10,243 bases of DNA from Treponema sp. (GCA_024699205.1 JAILQA010000219.1:1-10243); one strand, 5' to 3'; counted from the stretch's first letter, positions 1-8,452 are shown. Made by a program: numbers and translations. The notes: a model not told the origin generated them from the letters alone.

Positions 1-3000
1 AGCATACCAAGACGAGTTGCATCAAGAGTTACAGAAAGTGCACCTTTTCCATCTTTTGCAAAACCTGGGATAATAAGTGCTTCTGTAGATTTTGCAACAT
101 CCTGATTATCAGTTGAGCCAATCATGGTTACGGTTTCATAAACATAAGTTTTTTCTATTTTAATTGGAGAAATCAGCTTTTCGTTCAGAAGTTCAGACTT
201 AATGCTGTAAACAAGTTCAACCGTTCCTTCTTTTTCTGCTCCAACATCAAAGTAAACAACTGTAGAATCTCCTGCAGCAACCATAACTGTATGTTCATTT
301 TTTCCATCAACATAAGCCTTACCTGGAATTGTCTTTCGTCCTGCAAGTTCATCTTCTTTTGTATTTTTTGTTGGACTGCGGGTTTCAAGGCTTACAGTAA
401 CTCTCTGTGATTCAGAATCGAGATTTGTGATTAAAACACCACATTCAGCAGTGTCTCGTTCACGGAGCTTTCTTGGCTGAACCTGCTGAACATTTATAGG
501 ATTTTGAACTTTAACTTCATCTTCCTGCAGAGCAAACAAATCTTCCTTTACACCAAAAGCAGTGATTCTATAAGTTGTAAGGGAATCCGGCATTGTAAAG
601 GTAACTTTTGCCTGTCCATTTTCATCTGTAAAGATTACCGGTTCAAAAACTGCGGTCGGCCTAAAATCTTTTCGCTCATTGTCTTTTTCTTCATCCGAGG
701 CGGCTTCTGCATCACCACCAGCAAGATTTTTTACACTGTAAGTTACTGGATCCATGAGTAAAGCACGTGAATCACCACCTTTTACACACAATGGATATTT
801 ATATGAATTATAGAAAAAGTCTATTGGATTAGAAACGTGATAATTAATCAAATCAAGAACGCCCCTATCTACAGCCATAACCGTAAGCTCTGCATTTGCC
901 AAAGGTTTTCCACCTTTTCTTGCAGTAAGTGTGATAGTTGCTTCTTCTCCAGGACGATATGTTTTTTTACTGCTTTCAATATCTACAGAGAAGGCACGTA
1001 CATAAGGATTTACGTTGATTGCCGTAACACCAAAATATCCTTTTGGCTTATCCAAATCAGTTTCGCCATATTGATAGTTTGGAGTTCCAACACGGTCAGA
1101 ATAAGAAGAAACAGAAACATAAACCACAGGAACGTAATTTCCGGCAATAGGAACTTCAATTACGTTTGCTGGTTCATCAAAATGTCTAACTTCCTGAGTG
1201 AAAATACCTTCACGTTCAACAGTAATAAGATAATCACCCTTCTGAAGCGGACTTTGTAATAAAATCTGTGCCGTATCGCCAGGATTATAAAGATTCTGAT
1301 TAGGTGTTAATGTTATTTCTTCTGAATCATCACTTCCGTACCAGCTCATTCCACTTCCTGTAACATAGAAACCGATGGAAGTGATTACAGGATTATTCTT
1401 GCTGTCCTTACCGGAGATTTGGAGGGTGTACCAGCCAGTGTTTTCAGGTGTAATTTCCAGACTTCCTGCACTATCAATTTTTACAGAACCAGATGATTCT
1501 TCAATTGTAGTTTTTTGATAACGCTGGTAAATGTTAGAATAAACGCTTTGCTCATGAACCATAGTCCATTCATCGCGACTTAAACTGTATGATAAATCAG
1601 ATACTTTAGCGTCTATATCTTTTGTTTGAAGCAAATTGCCATAAATATCTGTAAGAATATAAGGGAAATTAAGTTTTTGTCCTTTTTTAGCAAATCCGCT
1701 GATATTTGAGGCGTTTTTAAGTCCAATATAATACAAAGCTGGATGAACAAAAACTGAAGCCGCAGTAGTTATCTGCTGATTTGAAACATCGGTAACGCTT
1801 GCTTCTACGCGGTATTGATAAGGTTTTCCGTCAGTAATCTTCTCGGAGTTACAGCCTAACTGAGCGGTTCCGCTTGTTGAAAGAACGCCTTGATCTTCGG
1901 AATAGTAAGTTCTTCCTGAATATTGATTATATGGGCCAAAGTTATAATCTTTGGTTTCTGGGGTATCAGGCTCAAAGCTTGTTCCCTGTTTAAACCAGGA
2001 AGCGGTGTAAGCAGCGCCGTTAAGACTTCCACCAGCTAAATATTCTGCACTTAATTCAGAACTGAGCTTGTCTCCACCATAATAAGTTATATCCGGTACT
2101 TTGATTCCTGCCTGGATTTTGAGACGTTCAAACTCGGCAATAGTTATATAATAACTACGAGGTTCAGCACCTACAGAATTATCCGTTCGGGTGTATTTTA
2201 TTTCATAAGATCCCGGCTCCAAGTCATCAGGCAGTTTGATTGTTCCATAGAAACCACCACTTTCTGAAGTTTCTCCTAAGATTGGCTCCATGATATCTGG
2301 AGCATTCCAGGATGAACTCTTAAAGCTAATGGAATAAGTTCCTGTATGAGATTTTAAGGTTCCTAAAAGCTGATCTTTATCTATACCACGGAAAGTAACG
2401 GTTTCTCCAGGTTTGTAAAGTCCGCGGTCAACGAACATAAAAGTCTGCTGCTGTGGTTTACGAACTTTTGAACGGCTTCCGTTGTTTACGTTAAAGTTCC
2501 AGGTGCTGTGGGAGTCAGGAATAAAGGCTGCTCTATCATCACCATTGGTAACTTCTACAATTAAATAATCATTTGTATAATTAATTGAACAGGCATATTC
2601 GTAGCGGATTATCTGTTCTTCTGTATACTCTATTATACAGAGTCCATTTTCGTCGGTAGTTCCAGAAGCAAGAATATGACTAGAATCCAGACTGCGGTTT
2701 GAATATTCCTGTCCTAAGAGGATGTTTACCTTTGCATTTGCCACCGGCTTACCGCTAGAAAGGCTGCGGACTAACAAAACCGCTCGGTTGATTCCAAGAC
2801 GGGCGGTAATTCCCAAATCTGTGACTTGAATAGTCATAGGATGATTGTCTGTATCATATTCCCATTGTTCGTCCCAATTGTCGTAATAGCGGCGTGTTGT
2901 AAAGGAATCAAACTTAACAAAACCATAACCGTTTTTAAGATAAGGATCAAAATCAATTTCCATAAACTGTCTTTTATTTTTGACATCTGTTGGAATTGTC

Positions 3001-4628
3001 TGATTTCCGTCTGGCAATGTTTCACTAAAGCGATTGTATTCAGTTTTCAAATCAAAAGGATTTTCTGTTCCCTGTATTTTGTAATAAGAATTGGCTTCCA
3101 GATTTTGATATTCAAAAACCATTTTATGAGGGAACTGGGCTTCGAGCATTTTTGAACCATAATCCAGGAATTTAACATAAGCCAGAGCATTTTTAACTGT
3201 GAAAGAATAGGTTTTTGTTTTTAATACGAGATTTTGTCCGTAAATATCTTTGATTTCGTTGTTGAAAGTGATTTTGTGCTTTTCATCAAAATCAATAGGG
3301 AGATTATAAATTATAAGATTTCTGTCTGAGATTTCAAAATTATCTTTTGTGAGTGTATAATCAAAATCAAAAGAGATATTGTCTACAATTGTAGACTCAT
3401 CAGGCACCTGAGTAAATCTGATTGTAAGAGGATGGATTTTTTGACCATATGAATAATCTGTATATTCTTCAACTTCGCTAATTTCAAAAGCTTTTAGGGT
3501 TTCATAGGTTTCGGAGCTGTTTGAATATTTAATTGAAGCTGTAATTGAGGCTTGATGAGGAACTTTGTCTGTAACTGTGATTATAAAGGAGTTCGACTTT
3601 TTTTGAGCTTCATCGTATTTTATTGTGTTGCTGTTGAATCCCCATAAGTCTGATTCTGGAGCAAATAGAATCTTGGATGTATATTCAGCGTTTTTGGTTC
3701 CAATTTTTACGGTAAGTATTTCTTTGAGACGTTCTTCTGTGATTTTATAGTTTAAGACCAGGAAAAAGCGGTTTTCGTAAGGAGGAAGTGCACCTGTTGT
3801 CCAGGTATAAGCTGATTCTCCTTTTTCCATGTAACCGCCGTACATTCTTTTTATTTCAATTTTATCAGCAGTTGTACGGAATGTTGTTTGACCTTTTATT
3901 TCGGCACCTGAGATGGATTTTGTTTTTGGATTTACAATAATTCTGTATTCAATTGCAGGATCTGCCGGCTCAGATGCTTCAAAGGCAAGATGTTTTGTAC
4001 CGTACCAGCGGAAAACTCCTTTAATTGCAGGTTCAATAGATAAAATATCAGATTTGTCTGTGGGCTCTTCAAGGGCTGCAAGAGCATGTACAGGTTTAGA
4101 GAAGATGACATAGAAAGAAGGATTTTCACTTTGAGACGGAACATGTCCTTGTGGACCCCAGTCTTCTATAAGAAAAACTTTATTGTCATCATCAGAATCT
4201 TCAATTTGTTCCTGATGATTAGTATTAAAGGTAATTTTACGTTCTGATTTATATTTTTGAAGATATTCACCAAGTTTCCTTAAACCAGGTATTACAGATT
4301 CACTTTTATTTCCACTTGAAGCAAGTCGTGATACAGAAGCTTTTTCTTCGGGACTTTCTTCGGCATATTCGGGAGTATAATCTGGTTTCATGAAGGTTTG
4401 GAGTGATTCAAAAGAAACATTATTGCCTTCATCAAGATTTAAAATCATGGGATTATGTTCTGGAATGACAGTTTGTTTCTTTTCATTTTTTTCGGATTTT
4501 TTTAGTTCGATTTTTGTATCAGAAGAAAAATGATCCGTGGGCTTGTCTGAGGAGTTTTCATTTTTATTACAGCTTGAAAAAAGCAGGGTAAAAATAAAAC
4601 AAGTGATAAGTAATTTTTTTGAGTTCAT
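1..4628 (-). CDS. Bacterial alpha-2-macroglobulin lipoprotein, N-terminal 1542 residues (runs off left edge)
   Basis: The minus-strand frame from the ATG at 4626-4628 stays open to the left edge, so the C-terminus is missing. The protein starts with a short lipoprotein signal (MNSKKLLITCFIFTLLFSSC, lipid Cys at residue 20), followed by a polar low-complexity stretch. An Ig-like MG1-type domain carries FSKPVHAL and GVFRWYGTKHLAF at about residues 170-220. A canonical MG2 motif, DRGLYKPGETV, lies near 735. NLYNPGDTAQILLQSP near 1115 and KTYRPGEEATITL near 1225 mark the later MG and bait-region domains. An acidic bait-like loop at about 1301-1321 leads into the A2M core (FTDENGQAKVTF, then PDSLTTYRITAFGV, about 1335-1360). 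The last residues, LSVTLDATRLGM, match the run-up to the family's CxEQ thioester, which therefore falls just outside the window. Family knowledge: these periplasmic lipoproteins (YfhM-like) trap proteases that cleave the bait region. It is 20 bp downstream of the membrane-protein gene, so probably co-transcribed. Confidence 0.93.
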   Translation of the reverse strand, partial: MNSKKLLITCFIFTLLFSSCNKNENSSDKPTDHFSSDTKIELKKSEKNEKKQTVIPEHNPMILNLDEGNNVSFESLQTFMKPDYTPEYAEESPEEKASVSRLASSGNKSESVIPGLRKLGEYLQKYKSERKITFNTNHQEQIEDSDDDNKVFLIEDWGPQGHVPSQSENPSFYVIFSKPVHALAALEEPTDKSDILSIEPAIKGVFRWYGTKHLAFEASEPADPAIEYRIIVNPKTKSISGAEIKGQTTFRTTADKIEIKRMYGGYMEKGESAYTWTTGALPPYENRFFLVLNYKITEERLKEILTVKIGTKNAEYTSKILFAPESDLWGFNSNTIKYDEAQKKSNSFIITVTDKVPHQASITASIKYSNSSETYETLKAFEISEVEEYTDYSYGQKIHPLTIRFTQVPDESTIVDNISFDFDYTLTKDNFEISDRNLIIYNLPIDFDEKHKITFNNEIKDIYGQNLVLKTKTYSFTVKNALAYVKFLDYGSKMLEAQFPHKMVFEYQNLEANSYYKIQGTENPFDLKTEYNRFSETLPDGNQTIPTDVKNKRQFMEIDFDPYLKNGYGFVKFDSFTTRRYYDNWDEQWEYDTDNHPMTIQVTDLGITARLGINRAVLLVRSLSSGKPVANAKVNILLGQEYSNRSLDSSHILASGTTDENGLCIIEYTEEQIIRYEYACSINYTNDYLIVEVTNGDDRAAFIPDSHSTWNFNVNNGSRSKVRKPQQQTFMFVDRGLYKPGETVTFRGIDKDQLLGTLKSHTGTYSISFKSSSWNAPDIMEPILGETSESGGFYGTIKLPDDLEPGSYEIKYTRTDNSVGAEPRSYYITIAEFERLKIQAGIKVPDITYYGGDKLSSELSAEYLAGGSLNGAAYTASWFKQGTSFEPDTPETKDYNFGPYNQYSGRTYYSEDQGVLSTSGTAQLGCNSEKITDGKPYQYRVEASVTDVSNQQITTAASVFVHPALYYIGLKNASNISGFAKKGQKLNFPYILTDIYGNLLQTKDIDAKVSDLSYSLSRDEWTMVHEQSVYSNIYQRYQKTTIEESSGSVKIDSAGSLEITPENTGWYTLQISGKDSKNNPVITSIGFYVTGSGMSWYGSDDSEEITLTPNQNLYNPGDTAQILLQSPLQKGDYLITVEREGIFTQEVRHFDEPANVIEVPIAGNYVPVVYVSVSSYSDRVGTPNYQYGETDLDKPKGYFGVTAINVNPYVRAFSVDIESSKKTYRPGEEATITLTARKGGKPLANAELTVMAVDRGVLDLINYHVSNPIDFFYNSYKYPLCVKGGDSRALLMDPVTYSVKNLAGGDAEAASDEEKDNERKDFRPTAVFEPVIFTDENGQAKVTFTMPDSLTTYRITAFGVKEDLFALQEDEVKVQNPINVQQVQPRKLRERDTAECGVLITNLDSESQRVTVSLETRSPTKNTKEDELAGRKTIPGKAYVDGKNEHTVMVAAGDSTVVYFDVGAEKEGTVELVYSIKSELLNEKLISPIKIEKTYVYETVTMIGSTDNQDVAKSTEALIIPGFAKDGKGALSVTLDATRLGM

Positions 4629-4634
4629 AATTTT

Positions 4635-4640
4635 CTCCTT
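4635..4640 (-). promoter_or_regulatory. Ribosome binding site of the macroglobulin gene
   Basis: On the minus strand this reads AAGGAG, six bases before the ATG at 4626-4628. It is the clearest Shine-Dalgarno site in the window and fixes the start, which also gives a proper lipoprotein signal. The other genes here have much weaker sites, so this gene may be translated more strongly than its upstream neighbours (inference). Confidence 0.75.
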
Positions 4641-4648
4641 AAAATATT

Positions 4649-5527
4649 TTAAGTAGTTTTTGCTTTATTCTGGTAATATTTTGCGGCTGTCCATTTAAGA
4701 ACTGCCAGTGCGTATTTCATTTGAGATTCGTGCATAAAAATAAAATATTTTCGGTCGCCTGAAATAAGTTGCATCACGGTGTCGGTAATTGATGTTGCAG
4801 CGGTCAAAACGTGGATTGGAAACTCGATATTTTGTTCTGGTGAAAGTATTACAACACGTTGATTTGTTATGATAAAATCGCCTTCATTGTCTTTTTGGGT
4901 TGTTTGCGTTGCAAAGTAGATTTGTTCATTTGGATTAATGCGCAGACGCAAAAAATGGACTAAAGGCATTTTACTGTCATTGTTTAGAGGGAGTTTATAT
5001 TTTTCTGTATCGACATAAGGATTTTCATAGGCTTTCTTATCTTTTCGTCTGATATTTTGCCAGATTATCAAAAAGAGCATTAGCAGGAAAAATAAAATAG
5101 AAAGTAAAAGCCGGCTGTATCTTCCTTTTGGATTTTTTTGAAGGGTAGATGGGAGCTTTTCTTTTTCCTGAGAATCTTTTTTATTTTTACCTTTCTTTTT
5201 TGATTGTTCGTTTTGTTCTGGTGGGGGTTGGATTGTTTCTTTTCCGCTTGAAGTGATTTGCTCTTGGTTTTGCTGTTCTGTAGTAATAGGAAGCTCCAGG
5301 GCTGTATCCTTCTTTTTTCCGGGTTCAAAAAGCAGCATAAAAAGAATAAGCGCAATATAAAGTAGAGAAAGTGATGAGGTTAAAATGATTTTAAGCTTCT
5401 TTTTCCAGTCAGTATAAAACCACATTAAGGCAAGGCCGATTGGAATAAGAAGGACAGAAGCAATGCAAATTATTGTTAAAATCGAAAAAAGTTTTTTCTT
5501 TGAAATATTAGTTTTATTGTTCCCCAT
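4649..5527 (-). CDS. Three-helix membrane protein with charged linker and PH/GRAM-like C-terminal domain
   Basis: 292 residues, function unknown. Two hydrophobic helices lie at about 13-38 and 45-67, separated by the basic turn TDWKKKLK. Residues 68-136 form a linker very rich in Lys, Glu, Gln and Pro. A third helix spans about 138-158 and is followed by RRKDKK. The C-terminal part (about 188-288) is soluble and contains NEQIYFATQT then GDFIITNQRVVIL, resembling the early strands of bacterial PH-like or GRAM-like domains; it ends in an amphipathic stretch with MKYALAVLKW. The positive-inside rule points to a cytoplasmic C-terminal domain and an external linker, but the Lys-rich N-terminus conflicts with this. 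The start lies 8 bp after the ATPase stop with only a weak GGGA site; the stop is 20 bp before the macroglobulin start. The gene is real; the domain call is by pattern only. Confidence 0.85.
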   Translation of the reverse strand: MGNNKTNISKKKLFSILTIICIASVLLIPIGLALMWFYTDWKKKLKIILTSSLSLLYIALILFMLLFEPGKKKDTALELPITTEQQNQEQITSSGKETIQPPPEQNEQSKKKGKNKKDSQEKEKLPSTLQKNPKGRYSRLLLSILFFLLMLFLIIWQNIRRKDKKAYENPYVDTEKYKLPLNNDSKMPLVHFLRLRINPNEQIYFATQTTQKDNEGDFIITNQRVVILSPEQNIEFPIHVLTAATSITDTVMQLISGDRKYFIFMHESQMKYALAVLKWTAAKYYQNKAKTT

Positions 5528-5535
5528 TTTCCCAA

Positions 5536-6387
5536 TTAATTAATTTTCCCACATAAAACCTGCTTCTTATTATAAACCGAATGTTCATAAATTTGAAGTT
5601 CTGTATTGTATGTATATAGAAGATTTTCTTCTGTAAAGATATTTTCTACGGTGTCACAAATTAAAGGTTTCTGAGGTGGAAGAAATGCAATTTTATCTGC
5701 CATACGAGAGGCGAGATTTACGTCGTGTATAGAAATTAAGACAGCTATATCTTCTTCTTTTGCGATTTTTTTAAGGGATTCAAGAAGTTTTGGTTCGTAA
5801 ATAAAATCTAAGCTGGAACTGGGTTCATCTAAAAGCAAAAATTTAGGAGTTTGGGCTAAGGCTCTTGCAATACGCACTTTCTGAAATTCTCCACCCGAAA
5901 GAGAATGGATATTTCGTTCAGCGTATTCGGTAAGATTCATTTTGTGTATTATTTTTTCGACAATTTCGTGGTCATTTTGGGAGTACCAGCCGTTTTTTGA
6001 GTAAGAATACCGTCCCTGTAAGATTAATTCTTTAACTGTAAAATCCCAGGTGGAATATTCATTTTGCTGCATCAAGGCAATATTTTGCGCAATCTGCTTT
6101 TGTGTAAAGTCAGAAAGTTTAGTATATCGTGAATTGTGCATGATAGAAGGTTCTTGTTCTACATCCGTTATTTTTAGATTTGAAATTGTATTACCAAGAC
6201 CGGCAAGAATTGTCATCAATGTTGATTTTCCACTTCCGTTTGGACCGCAAAGACAGACAAACTCACCTTGTTCTATTTCAATGCTTACGTTATTGAGGAT
6301 TTGTTTTGTTTGAGAACCTGTTTTATAATTTGCGCTTAAATTTTTACAAAAAAGTTTATCTTTCATAGTGTCTATTTTTTTAAACAT
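5536..6387 (-). CDS. ABC transporter ATP-binding protein, cobalamin/iron-siderophore class (BtuD/FecE-like)
   Basis: 283 residues with a full nucleotide-binding domain: Walker A GPNGSGKST at 48-56, Q-loop ALMQQNE around 104-110, signature LSGGE at 163-167, Walker B FLLLDE at 183-188, D-loop SSLD at 191-194 and switch His221 in SIHDVN. The segment GRYSYSKNGWY before the signature is typical of the FecE/FepC/BtuD subfamily. Between Walker A and the Q-loop there are about 25 polar residues (ITDVEQEP and onward), somewhat longer than the simplest homologues. Role: hydrolyses ATP at the inner membrane to drive import through the permease encoded just upstream. The first ATG overlaps the permease gene by 16 bp; a second in-frame ATG at 6364-6366 (Met8, giving MKDKLFCKNL) lies 5 bp past the permease stop and is equally plausible. 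Neither has a good ribosome binding site, so translational coupling is likely. All catalytic motifs are intact. Confidence 0.95.
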   Translation of the reverse strand: MFKKIDTMKDKLFCKNLSANYKTGSQTKQILNNVSIEIEQGEFVCLCGPNGSGKSTLMTILAGLGNTISNLKITDVEQEPSIMHNSRYTKLSDFTQKQIAQNIALMQQNEYSTWDFTVKELILQGRYSYSKNGWYSQNDHEIVEKIIHKMNLTEYAERNIHSLSGGEFQKVRIARALAQTPKFLLLDEPSSSLDFIYEPKLLESLKKIAKEEDIAVLISIHDVNLASRMADKIAFLPPQKPLICDTVENIFTEENLLYTYNTELQIYEHSVYNKKQVLCGKIN

Positions 6388-7430
6388 AACGATAGGAAGA
6401 AGGGGACCCCCAAAATTGCAGTTATAATTCCAGCAGGTAATTCTGATGGCGCGATTACTACACGGGCTAATGTATCTGAAAGTAAAAGAAGAATTGCACC
6501 AAAAATCATACTGTAAGGAATTAAAACTTTACTTTTTGAACCAATTATTTTGCGGACAATATGAGGGGCAATCAATCCTACAAAACTGATTGTTCCTCCT
6601 GCAGAAACTGCTGCACTGACAGCAAGAGATCCACAAATTAATACCAAAATACGCAGTTTGTTTACTTCTACACCAAGAGATTGAGCTGTTTCTTCACCGC
6701 AAGTAAGTAAATCTAATGGACGAGAAATTATAAACATAATTAAAATAGAAAAAAATGAAGGAATTAAAATAAAAATAAGTTCTTTCCAGCCTCGCCCGTT
6801 GAAGCTTCCCAGAATCCAGGTATATACAGAATGTAACTCCTTGCTGCTGGATAAAAGTACAATAGAAGAAATTGATGAATATAAGGTTCCAAGGGCAGTT
6901 CCACATAAAAGCAGCATAACAGAAGATTTTTTTCCGGCACTTGAAAAGGCTAAGGCTGTTACTAAGGCACCGGCTCCAAGGGCTCCTAAAAAGGCGGCGA
7001 AATTAACTGGAGAAATAAGATTTAAAAATGAAATCTCAGAAAGATTTGCAGAAAAGATTTTTTGTAGGCCCAGCTGAAAACCTGTATACGTAATAAAAAC
7101 ATTTGCCAGAACTGCCCCCAAGGTTGCTCCAGAACTGATTCCCATGATTCCTGGCTCTGCAAGTGGATTTCTGAAAAATAGCTGAAAAACAGCCCCGCTG
7201 CCACCGAGTAAGATTCCTGTAAGCAGAACTAAAAGTGCTCGGGGGAGTCGTAAATCTAAAATAATTATTTTTGTAAAGGGATTTGAGGTAGTTGAAGCTG
7301 TTGATTGATTAAAAGTGTTAAAAAAATCAGACAGCCTGATTTTTTCTGCGCCAATCGTTATTGCAAGAAAAAAGGCAAAAATAAGAAGAATTATGGAAGT
7401 GATTTGAATTATAAAAACTCTCTTTTTCAT
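6372..7430 (-). CDS. FecCD/BtuC-type ABC transporter permease
   Basis: 352 residues, very hydrophobic, with the spacing expected of the roughly ten-helix FecCD/BtuC family and near its usual length. Diagnostic motifs are present in order: RLPRALLVLLTG at about 61-72, GGSGAVFQLFFRNPLAEPG then GISSGATLGA at about 76-106, the ATPase-coupling region ETAQSLGV, GTISFVGLIAPHIVR, and near the C-terminus LARVVIAPSELPAGI followed by GVPFFL. It forms, as a dimer, the inner-membrane channel for the ligand delivered by the binding lipoprotein encoded 26 bp upstream. Sequence motifs do not separate cobalamin from ferric siderophore or heme; the cobalamin preference rests on the BtuF-like neighbour. The start at 7428-7430 is the only good choice: MKKR precedes the first helix and no later ATG fits. 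Confidence 0.95.
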   Translation of the reverse strand: MKKRVFIIQITSIILLIFAFFLAITIGAEKIRLSDFFNTFNQSTASTTSNPFTKIIILDLRLPRALLVLLTGILLGGSGAVFQLFFRNPLAEPGIMGISSGATLGAVLANVFITYTGFQLGLQKIFSANLSEISFLNLISPVNFAAFLGALGAGALVTALAFSSAGKKSSVMLLLCGTALGTLYSSISSIVLLSSSKELHSVYTWILGSFNGRGWKELIFILIPSFFSILIMFIISRPLDLLTCGEETAQSLGVEVNKLRILVLICGSLAVSAAVSAGGTISFVGLIAPHIVRKIIGSKSKVLIPYSMIFGAILLLLSDTLARVVIAPSELPAGIITAILGVPFFLSLCLKK

Positions 7431-7437
7431 TCCTTCT
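7431..7437 (-). promoter_or_regulatory. Ribosome binding site of the permease gene, unusually close to the ATG
   Basis: The minus strand reads AGAAGGA directly against the ATG at 7428-7430, leaving essentially no spacer where 5-8 bases are usual. No better start exists downstream and the codons upstream contain no ATG, so the start is kept. Translation may be weak or coupled to the binding-protein gene 26 bp upstream (inference). Confidence 0.4.
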
Positions 7438-7456
7438 CTTATAGATTCAAATTGAT

Positions 7457-8425
7457 TTATTGGTTTATATAATTATAAATTGTTTTTACAGATTCGCCTA
7501 TTCTTGCACCTGGTCTGGTAATCAAATTATCATCAATAACGAAAATTTTTTTGTTTTTTACAGCAGGAAGATTTTCCCAGCCAATTCTTGTAGCAACAGA
7601 ATCTACTGTTATACCTGCTGTTGCTGGAACAAAAATCACCTGTGGCTGGCGGAGGATTATTGTTTCTTCACTTACGATAGGATAAGGTGAATCAATATCA
7701 TCAAAAATATTTTTTCCGCCTGCAATAGTAATTATGTCATTTATAAAAGATGATTTTCCTGCAGACATGTAAGGAGAGTTCCAAACTTCGTAGTATACAG
7801 AGATTTCGGAGTGTAAATTGTCAGTGGTAGTTATTGTGTCAGTTGTTGAGGTATTTACAGCGGCTACAACGGCAGATGCTTTTTGAGCCTTTTCTATGCA
7901 ATCAGAGATAGTTTTATCAATTTGTGCAACTACTTGTCTGGCATTTTCTTCGTGACCTGTAATTTTTCCGATTTCAATAATTTCTTTTTTTACATCAGCC
8001 ACAGAGTTTGCTGTTGAAAGATAATATTTTATACCATATTGATTTAATTGATCGATTAAGAAATTATGCATTCCATTAGTCATATAAACAAAATCAGGGT
8101 TGAAGGAAAGGATTTTTTCGATACTCAAGGTTTTTCCGTCAAAACCACCGACCACAGGTAATTTTGTTGCTTCAGGTGGATAATCAGTGAATTGAGAGAC
8201 TGCCGCAATCTGAGACTCTGCGCCAACTGCAAAAAGGATTTCGGTGCTGGCAGGAGAGAGAGAAACGATTTTTTGCGGGATATCCGTTTGTGCATTCTGA
8301 GAAACATCTGTTTTTCTTGAGCAATCCATAAAAAGAACTGCTGCTAAAGATAACAGAGAAATTATCATAACGATGGTATTACATCGATTTAAAATTTGTG
8401 ACCAGGTAGGTTTTTTGAAAAACAT
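7457..8425 (-). CDS. Periplasmic binding lipoprotein of an ABC importer, BtuF-like (cobalamin or siderophore)
   Basis: 322 residues. The N-terminal hydrophobic segment (about 17-33) ends in VLFMDC, making Cys35 the likely lipid anchor; Asp just before the Cys is unusual for signal peptidase II. The body matches class III binding proteins and BtuF in particular: KIVSLSPASTEILFAVG from about 52, SQFTDYPPEA then LPVVGG from about 77, PYMSAGKSSF, AGGKNIFDD, YPIVSEETII and QPQVIFVPA, and TRPGARIGES near the end, where BtuF also has an aromatic/Arg-Pro motif. A Thr/Ala-rich insert at about 181-205 breaks the usual match at the start of the second lobe. It should capture the ligand and deliver it to the permease encoded downstream. 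It begins 27 bp after pyrE, too short a gap for a cobalamin riboswitch. No good ribosome binding site precedes the ATG; an in-frame GTG lies 12 bases upstream. Cobalamin is the preferred ligand; iron-siderophore or heme is not excluded. Confidence 0.92.
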   Translation of the reverse strand: MFFKKPTWSQILNRCNTIVMIISLLSLAAVLFMDCSRKTDVSQNAQTDIPQKIVSLSPASTEILFAVGAESQIAAVSQFTDYPPEATKLPVVGGFDGKTLSIEKILSFNPDFVYMTNGMHNFLIDQLNQYGIKYYLSTANSVADVKKEIIEIGKITGHEENARQVVAQIDKTISDCIEKAQKASAVVAAVNTSTTDTITTTDNLHSEISVYYEVWNSPYMSAGKSSFINDIITIAGGKNIFDDIDSPYPIVSEETIILRQPQVIFVPATAGITVDSVATRIGWENLPAVKNKKIFVIDDNLITRPGARIGESVKTIYNYINQ

Positions 8426-8452
8426 TTTTTTACCACTTTTTTTATATGATGC

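Noticed and set aside
504..3155. Plus-strand open frames at 504-761, 837-1259 and 2826-3155
   Set aside because: They lie opposite the continuous macroglobulin frame, encode Cys/Phe/Ile-rich sequence with no recognisable motif and have no convincing start signals.
6050..7690. Plus-strand open frames opposite the importer genes (6050-6313, 6799-7077, 7460-7690)
   Set aside because: The minus-strand genes carry complete family motifs across the same bases, so these are antisense shadows.
8426..8452. Cobalamin riboswitch ahead of the binding lipoprotein gene
   Set aside because: The gap is 27 bases, far too short, and no B12-box-like sequence was seen in it.
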